DNA of 53,609 nt from NCBI RefSeq assembly GCF_019160155.1, contig NZ_JAFNIH010000033.1, positions 1 to 53,609 on the forward strand, given 5' to 3'. Source of the DNA: Pinisolibacter aquiterrae (GTDB lineage: Bacteria > Pseudomonadota > Alphaproteobacteria > Rhizobiales > Ancalomicrobiaceae). The notes below the pieces were generated by a model. That model searched no databases, was not told the origin of the DNA, and saw only the letters and a program-made list of their open reading frames with translations. A program made the position numbers and the translations under genes. This document shows positions 1-8,404 of the stretch, piece after piece. Within the stretch, counting starts at the first letter, position 1. Each line of letters begins with the position of its first letter.

Positions 1-75
1 GAGAACGACCGGGACCATCAGGGTGCGGGCGAGATCGAGAGCGTGAGACCGAGCGAGCGAGAGGTCGTGGGACAT
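1..75 (-). CDS. N-terminus of an unrecognised protein (partial)
   Basis: An ATG on the minus strand at 75-73 opens a frame that stays open to the window edge and reads MSHDLSLARSHALDLARTL. A GGAG sequence about nine bases upstream could be its ribosome binding site. Only 25 codons are visible, so no family can be assigned. It diverges from the genes that follow. The call rests only on an open frame with a plausible start and could be spurious. Confidence 0.3.
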   Translation of the reverse strand, partial: MSHDLSLARSHALDLARTLMVPVVL

Positions 76-94
76 GGGGAAGGGCTCCATCGCG

Positions 95-115
95 GAGCGG
101 GGCCGATCCCCGCTC
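95..115. repeat. Inverted repeat (8-bp perfect stem, 5-nt loop)
   Basis: GAGCGGGG at 95-102 is the exact reverse complement of CCCCGCTC at 108-115. It lies about 20 bases upstream of the minus-strand start at 75 and could be an operator or a hairpin. No run of T follows on either strand, so it is not an obvious intrinsic terminator. Confidence 0.4.
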
Positions 116-626
116 GATGGCTCCCCCTGAGGTCACGCCCCGGCCGCGATCACCGCGCAGGCATAGCCGGAAGCGGCGGCACGCTCGCGTAGCCGACCCC
201 GAAGCGGGTTGATCGTGGAAGGTCGGGGTGTGACGGGATGCCGTCGATCAGAGCGGGGGTCGGACCGGCTCTCCCGGAGGACCTGGGCTCTTCCGTGCAC
301 GACAGCGGCTGGTCAGTGGCCCATCTTGCTGCAGGTGGAAGTTGGGCGTGCTGTGCTTAGGCGACTGAAATGGGGGCCGAAAGCGGAACGACGGATAGCA
401 GCTAAACTGATGGAAGAGCGGCCTCAGGTTGTCACGATAATGCTGTTCACGCGCTCTGACCAACGGAAGACGCCCCTCGCTTTCGCTGCATCAAATCGGC
501 AACATTATCCTCGATTGCGCACGGGCTTGCGCTGATGTAGGTGAGACAGACTGAAATGGACATCGCCCTTGCGATGGTTCTCAGCAATTCTCGGATGATC
601 CGATAGAAATCTCCTGCTAGCGTGCT
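116..626. other. No convincing gene
   Basis: Open frames here are short, overlap on both strands and lack recognisable motifs or good ribosome binding sites. I see no RNA gene. The stretch separates the divergent start at 75 from the decayed gene at 627 and may hold their promoters. Confidence 0.5.
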
Positions 627-1039
627 GTGACTATGGTCAAATGTCCTGCCCAACTTGCTCCACGCGCGCCGCTCGCGCCCGACAAAATTCAAGACGCCTA
701 CTATGTAGGTTCTCCAGAGCACAAGGCCGCGCGCTGGTGGGGCGGGCTGCCGAAGGCGTATACTGACACCGACGGTGCAGCGCGGCGTCCGGGAAAGCAA
801 CTAACCACGATCTGCCCGCTTGTAAGCGACGCCGAGCGTGACATGGCTACTGATGGGTGCGGGAAGCACTTCGCCTAGGACATCTGCGCTACTATGAGGG
901 CGATAAAGATTTCCCTAAGCGGCTGTGGTACCGTGATCGCGATCGCAAAGTCTGGACCGGTTTTTGCGTGAACAGCGTGCTCGGCCAGTATAAGGGATGG
1001 CCGATCGACGAGGAGGAGCGAGTTGAGATTTTCGGTTGA
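627..1039 (+). pseudogene. Small conserved-looking protein broken by a one-base frameshift
   Basis: Two overlapping frames read as one protein of about 137 residues. The first, from GTG 627 or ATG 633, contains YYVGSPEHKAARWWGG and ICPLVSDAERDMATD. The second, ending at 1039, contains YYEGDKDFPKRLWYRD and GQYKGWPIDEEER. At 854-859 the sequence reads gat-gg-gtg; restoring one T (gat-tgg-gtg) joins them as ...MATD-W-VREALRLG. The composition is rich in W, Y and charged residues, as in a real folded protein. I do not recognise the family. Its end overlaps the next gene by 17 bases, which suggests translational coupling. The shift may be genuine decay or a sequencing error. Confidence 0.55.
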
Positions 1040-2282
1040 ATGGCTTGAGGGCGCTCCGAACCGCGCACCTGAGGAGCGAGCCACTGCAGCCGAGCTCCAA
1101 ATTTGGCTTGGCGACAGCAATGCCGCTCTGCACTTCACTGGAGAGCGGCCGGGTTCTTTTGTACATATGCCTGTGTACACACTTGCCGAAGGACTTGCGC
1201 TCGACTGGTGGCGTCTTTTTGGCAGCCGTGAAGAGGAAATCAGCCTCAAGCGGTACCGTAGCGGCTATGCGGTTCCCGACGTACGGATGCGATTCGACGG
1301 CGCAGCCTTCGAAGTCCATGCGGAACAGTCTGTCTACCGCAATCCCGATGTTCGCTTCTGGGCCGGTCAGAGCGAGACCTTAAACCGTGAAGAAGCGGAA
1401 GCAACTCTCGGCCAGTTCATCGAAACAGTTCTTGAGCGGCTGCAGGGACGCAGCGTTGAGGGAACAACCGCAGCGCTACGCTGGGCGCGCGTTTGTGCGT
1501 CGCGGGGTGATCCAGAAGAACGAGCGTTCTGTGAGGCGGCAGCAGCCTTGGGTGAGGATCCTTACGCTATCGCCAATGCAGCGGCCAAGATGATAGATCA
1601 GTCTGCAGGGATTTTTAAAGACGAGGCCCTGACTGAATTTCTCGCTGGGGCGCGTGGCAAGGACGCGCAACGGTTGCTTGCATGGATCGATGGCGCGCGG
1701 CAGATGCCAAATTATATTGCGCGTCTTGGCGACTTGCCGGGACTTTCGGCGCAAGCGGCGCGGACCGCCCCTGCTATCGAAGGCGAACCAGGTTGGGCGC
1801 GCGGCTATCGGCGCGCGCGCGCCTGTCGCGCTGCCTTGGGTCTTGCGGATGCCGATCGAGTTAAAACCTATAAACAGCTCGCGAAACGACTTGGCAATGC
1901 GCACTTCCGAGCCAAGTCCTCAGTCGATGGCATTCGCGTCCTGCGGGAGGATGATAATCACGGCGTGATGCTGCATCTGCGCAGTCGGGAGGGGGGATCC
2001 GCCCCAACCGAGCAGCTCTTCAGCTTCGCGCGCGGCGTCGGAGACGTCGCTTGTTTTCCCGAACCCGATATTGCACCAGTCAACGACCTTTTGCACGCTT
2101 ATCGACAGAGCTGTGGCCGGGCGTTCGCAGCCGAACTGCTTGCCCCGATCCGTGAGGTGTGTGCGATGTGGGAGGACGGTCGCGACTGCGTCACGATCGC
2201 CGACGAGTTCGGCGTGGGCGAAATGGTGATTGAACATCAGCTTGAGAATAAAAAACGCATTGAACAGGCATGCGCGGCGTGA
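1023..2282 (+). CDS. IrrE/ImmA-like protein lacking the zinc motif, unknown function
   Basis: 419 residues from a TTG start that overlaps the upstream decayed gene by 17 bases. The N-terminal 140 residues look beta-rich (LDWWRLFGSREEEISL, FDGAAFEVHAEQ, NPDVRFWAG). The last 70 residues resemble the end of IrrE/ImmA proteins: RAFAAELLAP, then a helix-turn-helix-like stretch TIADEFGVGEMVIEHQLEN. The HExxH zinc-protease motif that precedes this segment in active ImmA is absent, so proteolysis is not expected. ImmA-family proteins usually cleave repressors in mobile elements or stress responses. A role as a non-catalytic partner of the small upstream protein is an inference. Confidence 0.7.
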   Translation: MRFSVEWLEGAPNRAPEERATAAELQIWLGDSNAALHFTGERPGSFVHMPVYTLAEGLALDWWRLFGSREEEISLKRYRSGYAVPDVRMRFDGAAFEVHAEQSVYRNPDVRFWAGQSETLNREEAEATLGQFIETVLERLQGRSVEGTTAALRWARVCASRGDPEERAFCEAAAALGEDPYAIANAAAKMIDQSAGIFKDEALTEFLAGARGKDAQRLLAWIDGARQMPNYIARLGDLPGLSAQAARTAPAIEGEPGWARGYRRARACRAALGLADADRVKTYKQLAKRLGNAHFRAKSSVDGIRVLREDDNHGVMLHLRSREGGSAPTEQLFSFARGVGDVACFPEPDIAPVNDLLHAYRQSCGRAFAAELLAPIREVCAMWEDGRDCVTIADEFGVGEMVIEHQLENKKRIEQACAA

Positions 2283-2310
2283 TCGTCACGATGTACATGT
2301 TTGGCAGAGC

Positions 2311-2330
2311 GAGTTTATGATCATAAATTC
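2311..2330. repeat. Near-perfect 20-bp palindrome
   Basis: The core TTTATGATCATAAA (2314-2327) is a perfect 14-bp palindrome; GA and TC at the outer edges extend it to 20 bp with one mismatched pair. It is strikingly AT-rich for this window. It lies just past the IrrE-like gene and about 160 bases beyond the 3' end of the resolvase gene, so it could be an operator or a recombination site. No function is shown. Confidence 0.4.
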
Positions 2331-2492
2331 GAACGTCAGCTTTCTGGCGTTCCCCAAGAAGTGCCAAAAGGCCGTATTGAGGGCGCAATGTTGCCGCTCG
2401 TCTTGGGAAAGGCGTGTGTCTGCTTCGGGGCGCGAATCACCGGTCACCCCCAATCCCGGACGAAGAGCATTCAACGCCAATCTTCACGAAGT

Positions 2493-3110
2493 TTACTTCG
2501 CCGCAGGATTCCGCTTTGCGATCTTGGCGATCGTCGAGCGGCTGCAGCCGGTCGCCGCTTGGATGGTCGACCACGATGCGCCGGCCTGTAGCATGGTGGC
2601 GATGCCAGCATTTCGGGCCACGTTCTCGGCCCGGCCCGTGTACTTGCCCTCCGCCTTGGCCCGAGCCTGCCCCTGTGCTTGGCGGCGACGTCGGTCCTCG
2701 TAGTCCTTTCGCGCGACGGCTGCGAGAACGTCGAGCATCATCGCATTGACCGCTGCGAACATGCGTGCCGTGAACTCGTCGGCAGAGGAGGTCTGCATCC
2801 AGGAGGTCGGCAGGTCGAGAGCGACCACACGGATCTGCCGGGCGTCCAGTTCCGATCGAAGCCGTTGCCAGTCGGCCGAGGTCAGACGCGACAGACGGTC
2901 AACCTGCTCGATCAAGAGAATGTCGCCGGGGCGGCTGTCGGCGAGAAGCCGGAACAGTTCCGGGCGAGCGAGCTTGGCGCCGCTCTCGTTCTCGACATAG
3001 AGCCCGACGACCGGGATGTCGCGCTCCGTGGCGAAGTCGAAGACCTGCTGCTTGGCTCGGAGAGCGTCCTGTTGGTCTGTGGAGGCTCTGAGGTAGGCCC
3101 GCGCGTGCAT
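2493..3110 (-). CDS. Small serine recombinase (resolvase/invertase family)
   Basis: 205 residues, the usual length for the Tn3-resolvase/DNA-invertase family. The catalytic domain starts immediately: YLRAST with the expected nucleophile at Ser10, and further conserved blocks PELFRLLADSRPGDILLIEQVDRLSR. The long E helix follows, and a Hin-like helix-turn-helix lies at the C-terminus (ASWSTIQAATGCSRSTIAKI). Such enzymes cut and rejoin DNA through a phosphoserine intermediate, either to resolve plasmid multimers or to invert segments. On a repABC replicon, multimer resolution is a sensible job. The ATG at 3110 has no strong ribosome binding site. The 120 bases upstream (3111-3231) are the natural place for a res site, but I could not define one. 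Confidence 0.9.
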   Translation of the reverse strand: MHARAYLRASTDQQDALRAKQQVFDFATERDIPVVGLYVENESGAKLARPELFRLLADSRPGDILLIEQVDRLSRLTSADWQRLRSELDARQIRVVALDLPTSWMQTSSADEFTARMFAAVNAMMLDVLAAVARKDYEDRRRRQAQGQARAKAEGKYTGRAENVARNAGIATMLQAGASWSTIQAATGCSRSTIAKIAKRNPAAK

Positions 3111-3231
3111 TTCAGTTGCCGTTCGGTTCGCTTAGGATGGTCTCATTCTATCAGTTCGCTTTAAATGGTCAATGCGACCTATTCGAACCACCCTCAAGAT
3201 GGTGCTCTTTGGGCATACCTCACTCGAACCG

Positions 3232-3624
3232 CTATCTTCGCGGCTGTACCAGTTCCTCGGTTTCCATGACCCGCAACGCTTCGGCCAAGGTGAGCCTCGG
3301 ATGGAGGCACAGCCACTGCCCGGTGTGGCGATGCCACATCAGGTCGAAGCGCTCACCGGTCGCGTGGTCGAGGCGAGCGAAGCCGACATCGAACTCCTCG
3401 CCGGCGTTCTCCGAAAAGCCCGAACGGTATCGCTGGACGAAACTGTAGCGGCTGCCACGCCACCGCCCCGTCAACGCAATAGGATAGTTGAATGCCGTCG
3501 GCCGGATCTCGGGCAGGAAGCGCGGCACCAGAACCCCTGCGATGAAGTCTTCGCATCGGGCGGTGACCCTCGCCTTGCCCTCCTTGGACAACGTTCGAGC
3601 CCAGGTCTCGTGTTGGTCGGTCAT
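3232..3624 (-). CDS. Conserved-looking hypothetical protein
   Basis: 130 residues from the ATG at 3624; the frame extends further upstream, but the extra residues are arginine-rich and look non-coding. Features include LVPRFLPEIRPTAFNYP, GRWRGSRYSFVQRYRSG, an acidic patch, FDLMWHRHTGQW and a C-terminal helix TLAEALRVMETE. The alternation of strands and aromatic residues suggests a small beta-rich domain. I do not recognise a named family. It is transcribed in the same direction as the resolvase and the HTH gene beyond it, with gaps over 100 bases on both sides, so co-transcription is uncertain. Confidence 0.65.
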   Translation of the reverse strand: MTDQHETWARTLSKEGKARVTARCEDFIAGVLVPRFLPEIRPTAFNYPIALTGRWRGSRYSFVQRYRSGFSENAGEEFDVGFARLDHATGERFDLMWHRHTGQWLCLHPRLTLAEALRVMETEELVQPRR

Positions 3625-3825
3625 CGCTCGTCCCCGAATCCGAACTCCACCCTCCCGTCGACGCATCGCCATGATGCGGAGACAGCACACCTTGTCGAGA
3701 GTTCTTCGACGTCCCAGCCGGTTCTCGCGGTACGCAGCGCGTGGACGGCGGCTGGCGAACCGAGCGGGCTTGGGTGCAGAAGCGGCGCCGGTTTCAGAGT
3801 TGGTCGGCCCTCCCCGAGAGCGCCA

Positions 3826-4512
3826 TCATGCTCCATCAACCTCGAGCAGCAAGCCTAGAACATATCTACCCGTCTTCTTCGGCCCCACGAATGCGATCAA
3901 ATCTCTGGACCGAAGGACGGCGATGTCGCGCTTGGCGGTCTTTGTGGAAACGCTCCAACACGACGCTATGTCAGTATGCCGTACTCGCGTCTTGTTCGTC
4001 ATTTCCGCGAGAAACCATCTCTGTCTGTCGTTCAGCTCTGGCATGCTAGAAATCGCCATGGGGACATTTATGGGGACAGCCCTGGAGACATTTGCAGGGA
4101 CACAAGGCGAGGAATTCGCCTGGTGAAGGTAGTTGGATGACCTAACGGAAGCGAGGTGCGCACCTTGCTGAGACCACGTGGGCTTCATGACCTCACCGGG
4201 TTGCTTTCCACCTTCGGCGTCGCCCACTTCGCCAGAGGCCGGTGCTCGTGCAGCCGCAACGACCAGATCCAGAACATTGCTCGATTCTCGAATGAGGCGA
4301 ATGAGATAGTGCCCACGCGGTCCGGCTCTTCCCTCCAGCCAGTTCTTGGCCGTTTTCTCGCTGGCGCCGGTCCAGAGCATGATGATCTTGATCGCCCGAT
4401 GTGTGTCCCCGAGCTCAGCTCGAAGGGCATTGGAAATCGCCCGCGCGAATGCGACAGGTGATCGATCGGCGGATGATCGGCTCGGAAAGTCATTGCCCTT
4501 TTTCGGAAACAT
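3826..4512 (-). CDS. Putative DNA-binding protein with two helix-turn-helix-like regions
   Basis: 228 residues. Near residues 45-75 lies a helix-turn-helix-like block (MLWTGASEKTAKNWLEGRAG, then HYLIRLIRESSNVL), a pattern common in phage-like proteins of Rhizobiales. After a low-complexity linker, the C-terminal 70 residues form a winged-helix-like unit (LNDRQRWFLAEM, SVSTKTAKRDIAVLRSRDLI, GPKKTGRYVL). It is divergent from the serine recombinase at 4632 with about 120 bases between starts, so it is well placed to regulate that operon or share its mobility. The regulatory role is inferred; no operator was identified. Confidence 0.7.
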   Translation of the reverse strand: MFPKKGNDFPSRSSADRSPVAFARAISNALRAELGDTHRAIKIIMLWTGASEKTAKNWLEGRAGPRGHYLIRLIRESSNVLDLVVAAARAPASGEVGDAEGGKQPGEVMKPTWSQQGAHLASVRSSNYLHQANSSPCVPANVSRAVPINVPMAISSMPELNDRQRWFLAEMTNKTRVRHTDIASCWSVSTKTAKRDIAVLRSRDLIAFVGPKKTGRYVLGLLLEVDGA

Positions 4513-4631
4513 GTTCCGGCCCCCGAACGTCTAGACTTGTTTCGCAGCGCAGGCGGCGGAGTCCGGGCCAGGGCTTCTTGCCCCGAGCACGACGGATCTC
4601 GCGCGAGCCGGAGCCGGCGGAGACGACTGTC

Positions 4632-6200
4632 GTGGCGGAATGGGGTCGACCAACGGAGGGAGATACCGAACGAGCGAAGCGCATCCGCGCGGCGGAATAC
4701 GTGCGGATGTCCACCGAACACCAGCAGTACTCGACCGAAAATCAGGCCGACGCCATTCGCCGATACGCTGCGGCGCACGCCATCGACATTGTGAGAACTT
4801 ATGCAGATGAAGGTAAAAGCGGCCTTCGCATCGAGGGTCGCAACGGGCTGAAGCTTCTTCTCGATGACATCGTCGCGGGTCGAGCCGACTTCGAGACCGT
4901 CCTCGTCTACGACGTCAGCCGTTGGGGGCGGTTCCAAGACGCCGACGAGAGCGCCTACTACGAGTACATCTGCCGCCGAGCCGGGATCGCCATCCTCTAT
5001 TGCGCCGAACAGTTCCCAAACGACGGCAGTCCGATGTCGACGGTCATGAAGGGCCTGAAGAGGGCCATGGCCGGCGAGTACAGCCGCGAGCTCTCCACCA
5101 AGGTGTTCGCCGGTCAACGCCGACTGATCGAGCACGGATACCGGCAGGGCGGCCCCGCAGGGTTCGGACTTCGGCGCGTGTTGATCGATCAGACTGGATC
5201 CATCAAGGGAGAGCTGAACAGGGGCGAACAGAAGAGCATCCACACCGATCGTGTGGTGCTTCGCCCCGGCCCGGAGCCCGAAATTGCCGTCATCGCGCAG
5301 ATCTACCGGACCTTTGTTGCGACGGGGAAAACGGAACGCCAGATCGCCGACGAACTGAATGCCCAAGCGATCCCCACAGACCTGGGCCGGCCATGGACGC
5401 GGGGAACTGTTCATCAGGTTCTGATCAACGAGAAGTACATCGGAAACAATGTCTGGAACCGAATGTCCTTCAAGTTGAAGCAAAAGCGGATCCGCAACGA
5501 ACCGTCCGCGTGGATCCGCGCCGACGGCGCCTTTCCCGGCATCATCGACCGGAATCTCTACGACGCCGCGCAGTCCATCATTCAGGCTCGTTCATTCAGA
5601 CTGTCCGACGAAGAGATGCTCGCTGGACTACGGGGGCTCTTCGAAGCGTGCGGCACGTTGTCGGGGATCGTCATCGATGAGGCGGAGGGGCTACCCTCCA
5701 GCAGCTCCTACCGCTCCCGGTTTGGGAGCCTTCTGCGCGCCTATGGGCTCGTCGGCTACAGTCCACGTCGCGACTACCGCTACATCGAGATCAATCGCGC
5801 ACTGCGGCGTCTCCATCCGACGATCGTCGCCGACATCGTGAACGGGCTCACATCGGTCGGCGCGGTCGTCGCCCAGAACGCCGAAACCGACGTGATCACC
5901 GTGAACGGAGAATTCTCGGTTTCGGTAGTGATCGGTCGATGCCGGCAGTTGCCTTCTGGAGCACTGCGCTGGCGGTTGCGATTGGATGCCGGGCACCGCC
6001 CGGACATCACCGTGGCCATCCGACTCGACGCACAGAACCGCAACCCGTTCGATTTTTATCTGCTGCCCAGAATCGACGTGGCGGCACTCTGGCTGAACCT
6101 CTCCGAGGACAACGGCCTCGGTCTCGACGGCTACCGCTTCGATTCCCTCGACATTCTCTACGATCTGGCGACGCCGACCCGGCTCACGGAGGTGGCATGA
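4632..6200 (+). CDS. Large serine recombinase
   Basis: 522 residues from a GTG preceded by GGAG at nine bases. The frame runs upstream to 4401, but that part overlaps the divergent gene and reads as arginine-rich shadow. The resolvase domain starts near residue 20 with YVRMSTEHQQYSTENQ; Ser27 is the expected nucleophile. DVSRWGRF and GEYSRELSTKVF follow. The recombinase domain runs from about residue 170 to 300 (RQIADELNAQ, GTVHQVLINEKYIGN). The cysteine-rich zinc ribbon usual in phage integrases is not visible; instead there is a region with SSYRSRFGSLLRAYGLVGY and an unknown C-terminal domain (FDFYLLPRIDVAALWL). Its TGA overlaps the ParB start in ATGA, implying coupled translation with two ParB-like proteins. 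Confidence 0.9.
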   Translation: MAEWGRPTEGDTERAKRIRAAEYVRMSTEHQQYSTENQADAIRRYAAAHAIDIVRTYADEGKSGLRIEGRNGLKLLLDDIVAGRADFETVLVYDVSRWGRFQDADESAYYEYICRRAGIAILYCAEQFPNDGSPMSTVMKGLKRAMAGEYSRELSTKVFAGQRRLIEHGYRQGGPAGFGLRRVLIDQTGSIKGELNRGEQKSIHTDRVVLRPGPEPEIAVIAQIYRTFVATGKTERQIADELNAQAIPTDLGRPWTRGTVHQVLINEKYIGNNVWNRMSFKLKQKRIRNEPSAWIRADGAFPGIIDRNLYDAAQSIIQARSFRLSDEEMLAGLRGLFEACGTLSGIVIDEAEGLPSSSSYRSRFGSLLRAYGLVGYSPRRDYRYIEINRALRRLHPTIVADIVNGLTSVGAVVAQNAETDVITVNGEFSVSVVIGRCRQLPSGALRWRLRLDAGHRPDITVAIRLDAQNRNPFDFYLLPRIDVAALWLNLSEDNGLGLDGYRFDSLDILYDLATPTRLTEVA

Positions 6201-7096
6201 CCTCGAAATCACGTCCTCAGGTGATCGAGATGATTCCGATCTCGCGGATCCATGTGCTGAATCCACGGTCGCGCAACAAGAAGCAGCACCGGGAGATCGT
6301 CGACAACATCGGCGCCATCGGACTGAAGCGTCCCGTCACGGTCATCCGACGTGGCAGCAAGGAGGGCGCCGGCTACGACCTCGTCTGCGGTGAGGGTAGG
6401 CTGGAGGCGTTTCGGATGCTCGGTGCAACGGAGATTCCGGCCGTCATCGTTGAGGCGACGGAAGCCGAAGGTCTGGTGATGAGCCTCGTCGAGAACATCG
6501 CCCGCCGGCAGCATCGACCCATCGACATCATGCAGGAAATCGGCGCTCTACATTCCCGCGGCTACAGCGATGGCGAGATTGCCGAGAAGATCGGCTGTAC
6601 GGCGAGTTGGGTCAACATGATCGTCACGTTGCTCGAACGCGGCGAAGAGCGGTTGGTCGCCGCCGTCGAAAGCGGCTTGATCCCCATCTCCTTCGCCATC
6701 GAAATTGCACGGGCTGAGACGAGCGAGGCGCAGCAAATCCTCATGGAGGCTTACGCGGCAGGAAAGCTCAAGGGCAAGAAGCTCACGGCGGTTCGTAAGT
6801 TGATTGATCAGCGCATGCGTCATCAGAAGGCGATCTTCGACGGAGGGCTCGGCCGCAAAAACACTCCGAAGCGCCTGACATCGGCCGAGCTGATGCGAAT
6901 ATACCAACGCGAGAGCGACAAGCAGCGCCTCCTCGTGGTGAAGTCGAATTTTGTCCAGAGTCGGCTGCTCTTCATGATCGAAGCACTGAAGGATCTTCTG
7001 AACGACGAAGGTTACAGAACATTGTTGCGCGCCGAAGGGCTGGAATCTCTACCTCGCATTCTGAGCGCGCGAATTGCTGGGGAGGCCGTGCAATGA
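6197..7096 (+). CDS. ParB/RepB-like protein, first of a pair
   Basis: 299 residues. The start at 6197 overlaps the recombinase stop by four bases (ATGA). Residues 10-105 form a ParB/Srx nuclease-like domain (IPISRIHVLNPRSRNKKQH, CGEGRLEAFRMLGATEIPAV), with GEGRLEAF in place of the ParB GERRxRA motif. SLVENIARRQHRP matches the ENIQR segment. A helix-turn-helix follows (YSDGEIAEKIGCTASWVNMI). The C-terminal 130 residues resemble the C-terminus of RepB-type partition proteins. No ParA is adjacent, so classical partition is doubtful. Its strict linkage with the recombinase suggests a role in placing or controlling recombination, or in maintaining the element. Confidence 0.85.
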   Translation: MTSKSRPQVIEMIPISRIHVLNPRSRNKKQHREIVDNIGAIGLKRPVTVIRRGSKEGAGYDLVCGEGRLEAFRMLGATEIPAVIVEATEAEGLVMSLVENIARRQHRPIDIMQEIGALHSRGYSDGEIAEKIGCTASWVNMIVTLLERGEERLVAAVESGLIPISFAIEIARAETSEAQQILMEAYAAGKLKGKKLTAVRKLIDQRMRHQKAIFDGGLGRKNTPKRLTSAELMRIYQRESDKQRLLVVKSNFVQSRLLFMIEALKDLLNDEGYRTLLRAEGLESLPRILSARIAGEAVQ

Positions 7097-8022
7097 AAGA
7101 GTGTGACGACAGCGGCAGCGAACGACCGATCAGGCTCTCGTTCGAGGCGGAAAGCATCACCGTCGCCATAGCCCAGCTGGTCCCACTGAAGACCTTTCGG
7201 CCTGGTCTGAAAGAAAGCTCCAAGTACACGCAAATTCTCAGTTCCATCAGAACGGTCGGCCTGGTCGAAGCCCCCGTCGTCGCCCGAGATCCCAAACATC
7301 CCGATCGCTATTTCCTGCTCGACGGCCACCTTCGGATCGAAGCCCTGAAGGACATCGGCGTAAGCGAGGTCGAGTGCATCGTCTCGACCGACGACGAGAC
7401 CTACACCTACAACAAGCGGGTCAATCGCCTATCCGCCGTTCAGGAGCACGGCATGATCCTACGGGCGATCGAACGAGGTGTTCCAGAGGTACAGATCGCC
7501 GAAGCGCTCGGGCTCGATCCGAAATCGATCCAGAGCCGGGTTCGCATGTTGAACGGGATATGTCGGGATGCCATCGACATCCTGAAGGACAGTCCCTGCC
7601 CAATCGGCGTGTTCTCTCTGCTCCGCCAGATGGCGCCGATCCGGCAGATCGAAGCCGCAGAGATCATGGTCGGGCAGAACAACTTCACTGCCGTCTTTGC
7701 GCGCGTACTTCTGGCCGCAACGCCGGACAAATTGCGCGTGACACTGCGAAAGAAGAAGGACGCCGGCACATCGATCACCTCCGACCAGCTCGTGCGCATG
7801 GAACGAGAGCTGTTCAATCTCCAGATGCAAGTGAAATCCGTCGAGGAAAGCTATGGAGCAGACAACCTTCAGCTGATCTTGGCGATCGGCTATGTGAAAA
7901 AGCTTCTCGCCAATTCACGTGTCGTGCGCTGGCTCACCCAACACCACCCGGAATACCTGAGTGAGTTCGAAGCGATGGCCGGCATAGAGAGCTTCACCGA
8001 CGGCAAACTCGCCGCCGAGTGA
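7093..8022 (+). CDS. ParB/RepB-like protein, second of a pair
   Basis: 309 residues, again starting in a four-base ATGA overlap with the gene before it. A ParB-type N-terminal domain spans about residues 20-110 (AQLVPLKTFRPGLKESSKY, YFLLDGHLRIEALKDIGVSE); the arginine motif is altered to DGHLRIEAL. A helix-turn-helix is visible near residue 135 (VQIAEALGLDPKSIQSRVRM). The C-terminal half is helical and resembles RepB C-terminal domains. It is clearly diverged from its neighbour, so the two may form a heteromer. The three-gene unit ends here; 124 bases without a gene separate it from vapB. Confidence 0.82.
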   Translation: MKECDDSGSERPIRLSFEAESITVAIAQLVPLKTFRPGLKESSKYTQILSSIRTVGLVEAPVVARDPKHPDRYFLLDGHLRIEALKDIGVSEVECIVSTDDETYTYNKRVNRLSAVQEHGMILRAIERGVPEVQIAEALGLDPKSIQSRVRMLNGICRDAIDILKDSPCPIGVFSLLRQMAPIRQIEAAEIMVGQNNFTAVFARVLLAATPDKLRVTLRKKKDAGTSITSDQLVRMERELFNLQMQVKSVEESYGADNLQLILAIGYVKKLLANSRVVRWLTQHHPEYLSEFEAMAGIESFTDGKLAAE

Positions 8023-8146
8023 CGTTGCGGAAAACGGATCTGGAGTCGATGAGTACCTCTTATCGATGGTGAGCCATCTCTGTCGAGATTCTTGCCGGCT
8101 CCAGCCGAGGCGTGCTAATTTGAGGCTCGTTCTCGAAAGGCGCGCC

Positions 8147-8404
8147 ATGTCCGAACCGCAGCTCTCCATCCGCAGCGCCAAGGCGAAAGAGCTCGCCCGG
8201 GCGCTCGCCCGCCGGACGGGGATGCCGATGAACCGGCTCGTCGAGGAGGCGCTGGAGCGCTTCGATGGCGCGCTTCGGGCCGGCGCCCATGCCCATCCGA
8301 TCGATGCGGTGTGGGATCTGGCGGCCGAGGGCCGGCATGGGGTGACGCCGGGGACCACCTCCGTCCACGACGACCTCTACGACGACCACGGCCTCCCGAA
8401 ATGA
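8147..8404 (+). CDS. vapB: VapB-type antitoxin
   Basis: 85 residues from ATG 8147. The N-terminal half is a short DNA-binding and dimerisation region typical of Rv0623-like VapB antitoxins (LSIRSAKAKELARALARRTGMPMNRLVEEALERF). The tail (VWDLAAEGRHGV, DDLYDDHGLPK) would wrap the toxin. It is followed immediately by a PIN-domain toxin whose ATG overlaps its stop in ATGA, the usual antitoxin-first order with coupled translation. The pair would be autoregulated by VapBC binding upstream; I did not identify the operator. The module could stabilise this replicon or the neighbouring mobile element. Confidence 0.85.
   Translation: MSEPQLSIRSAKAKELARALARRTGMPMNRLVEEALERFDGALRAGAHAHPIDAVWDLAAEGRHGVTPGTTSVHDDLYDDHGLPK

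Noticed and set aside
3111-3231. A res site for the serine resolvase
   Set aside because: The location is plausible, but I could not find the three paired inverted repeats that define a res site.
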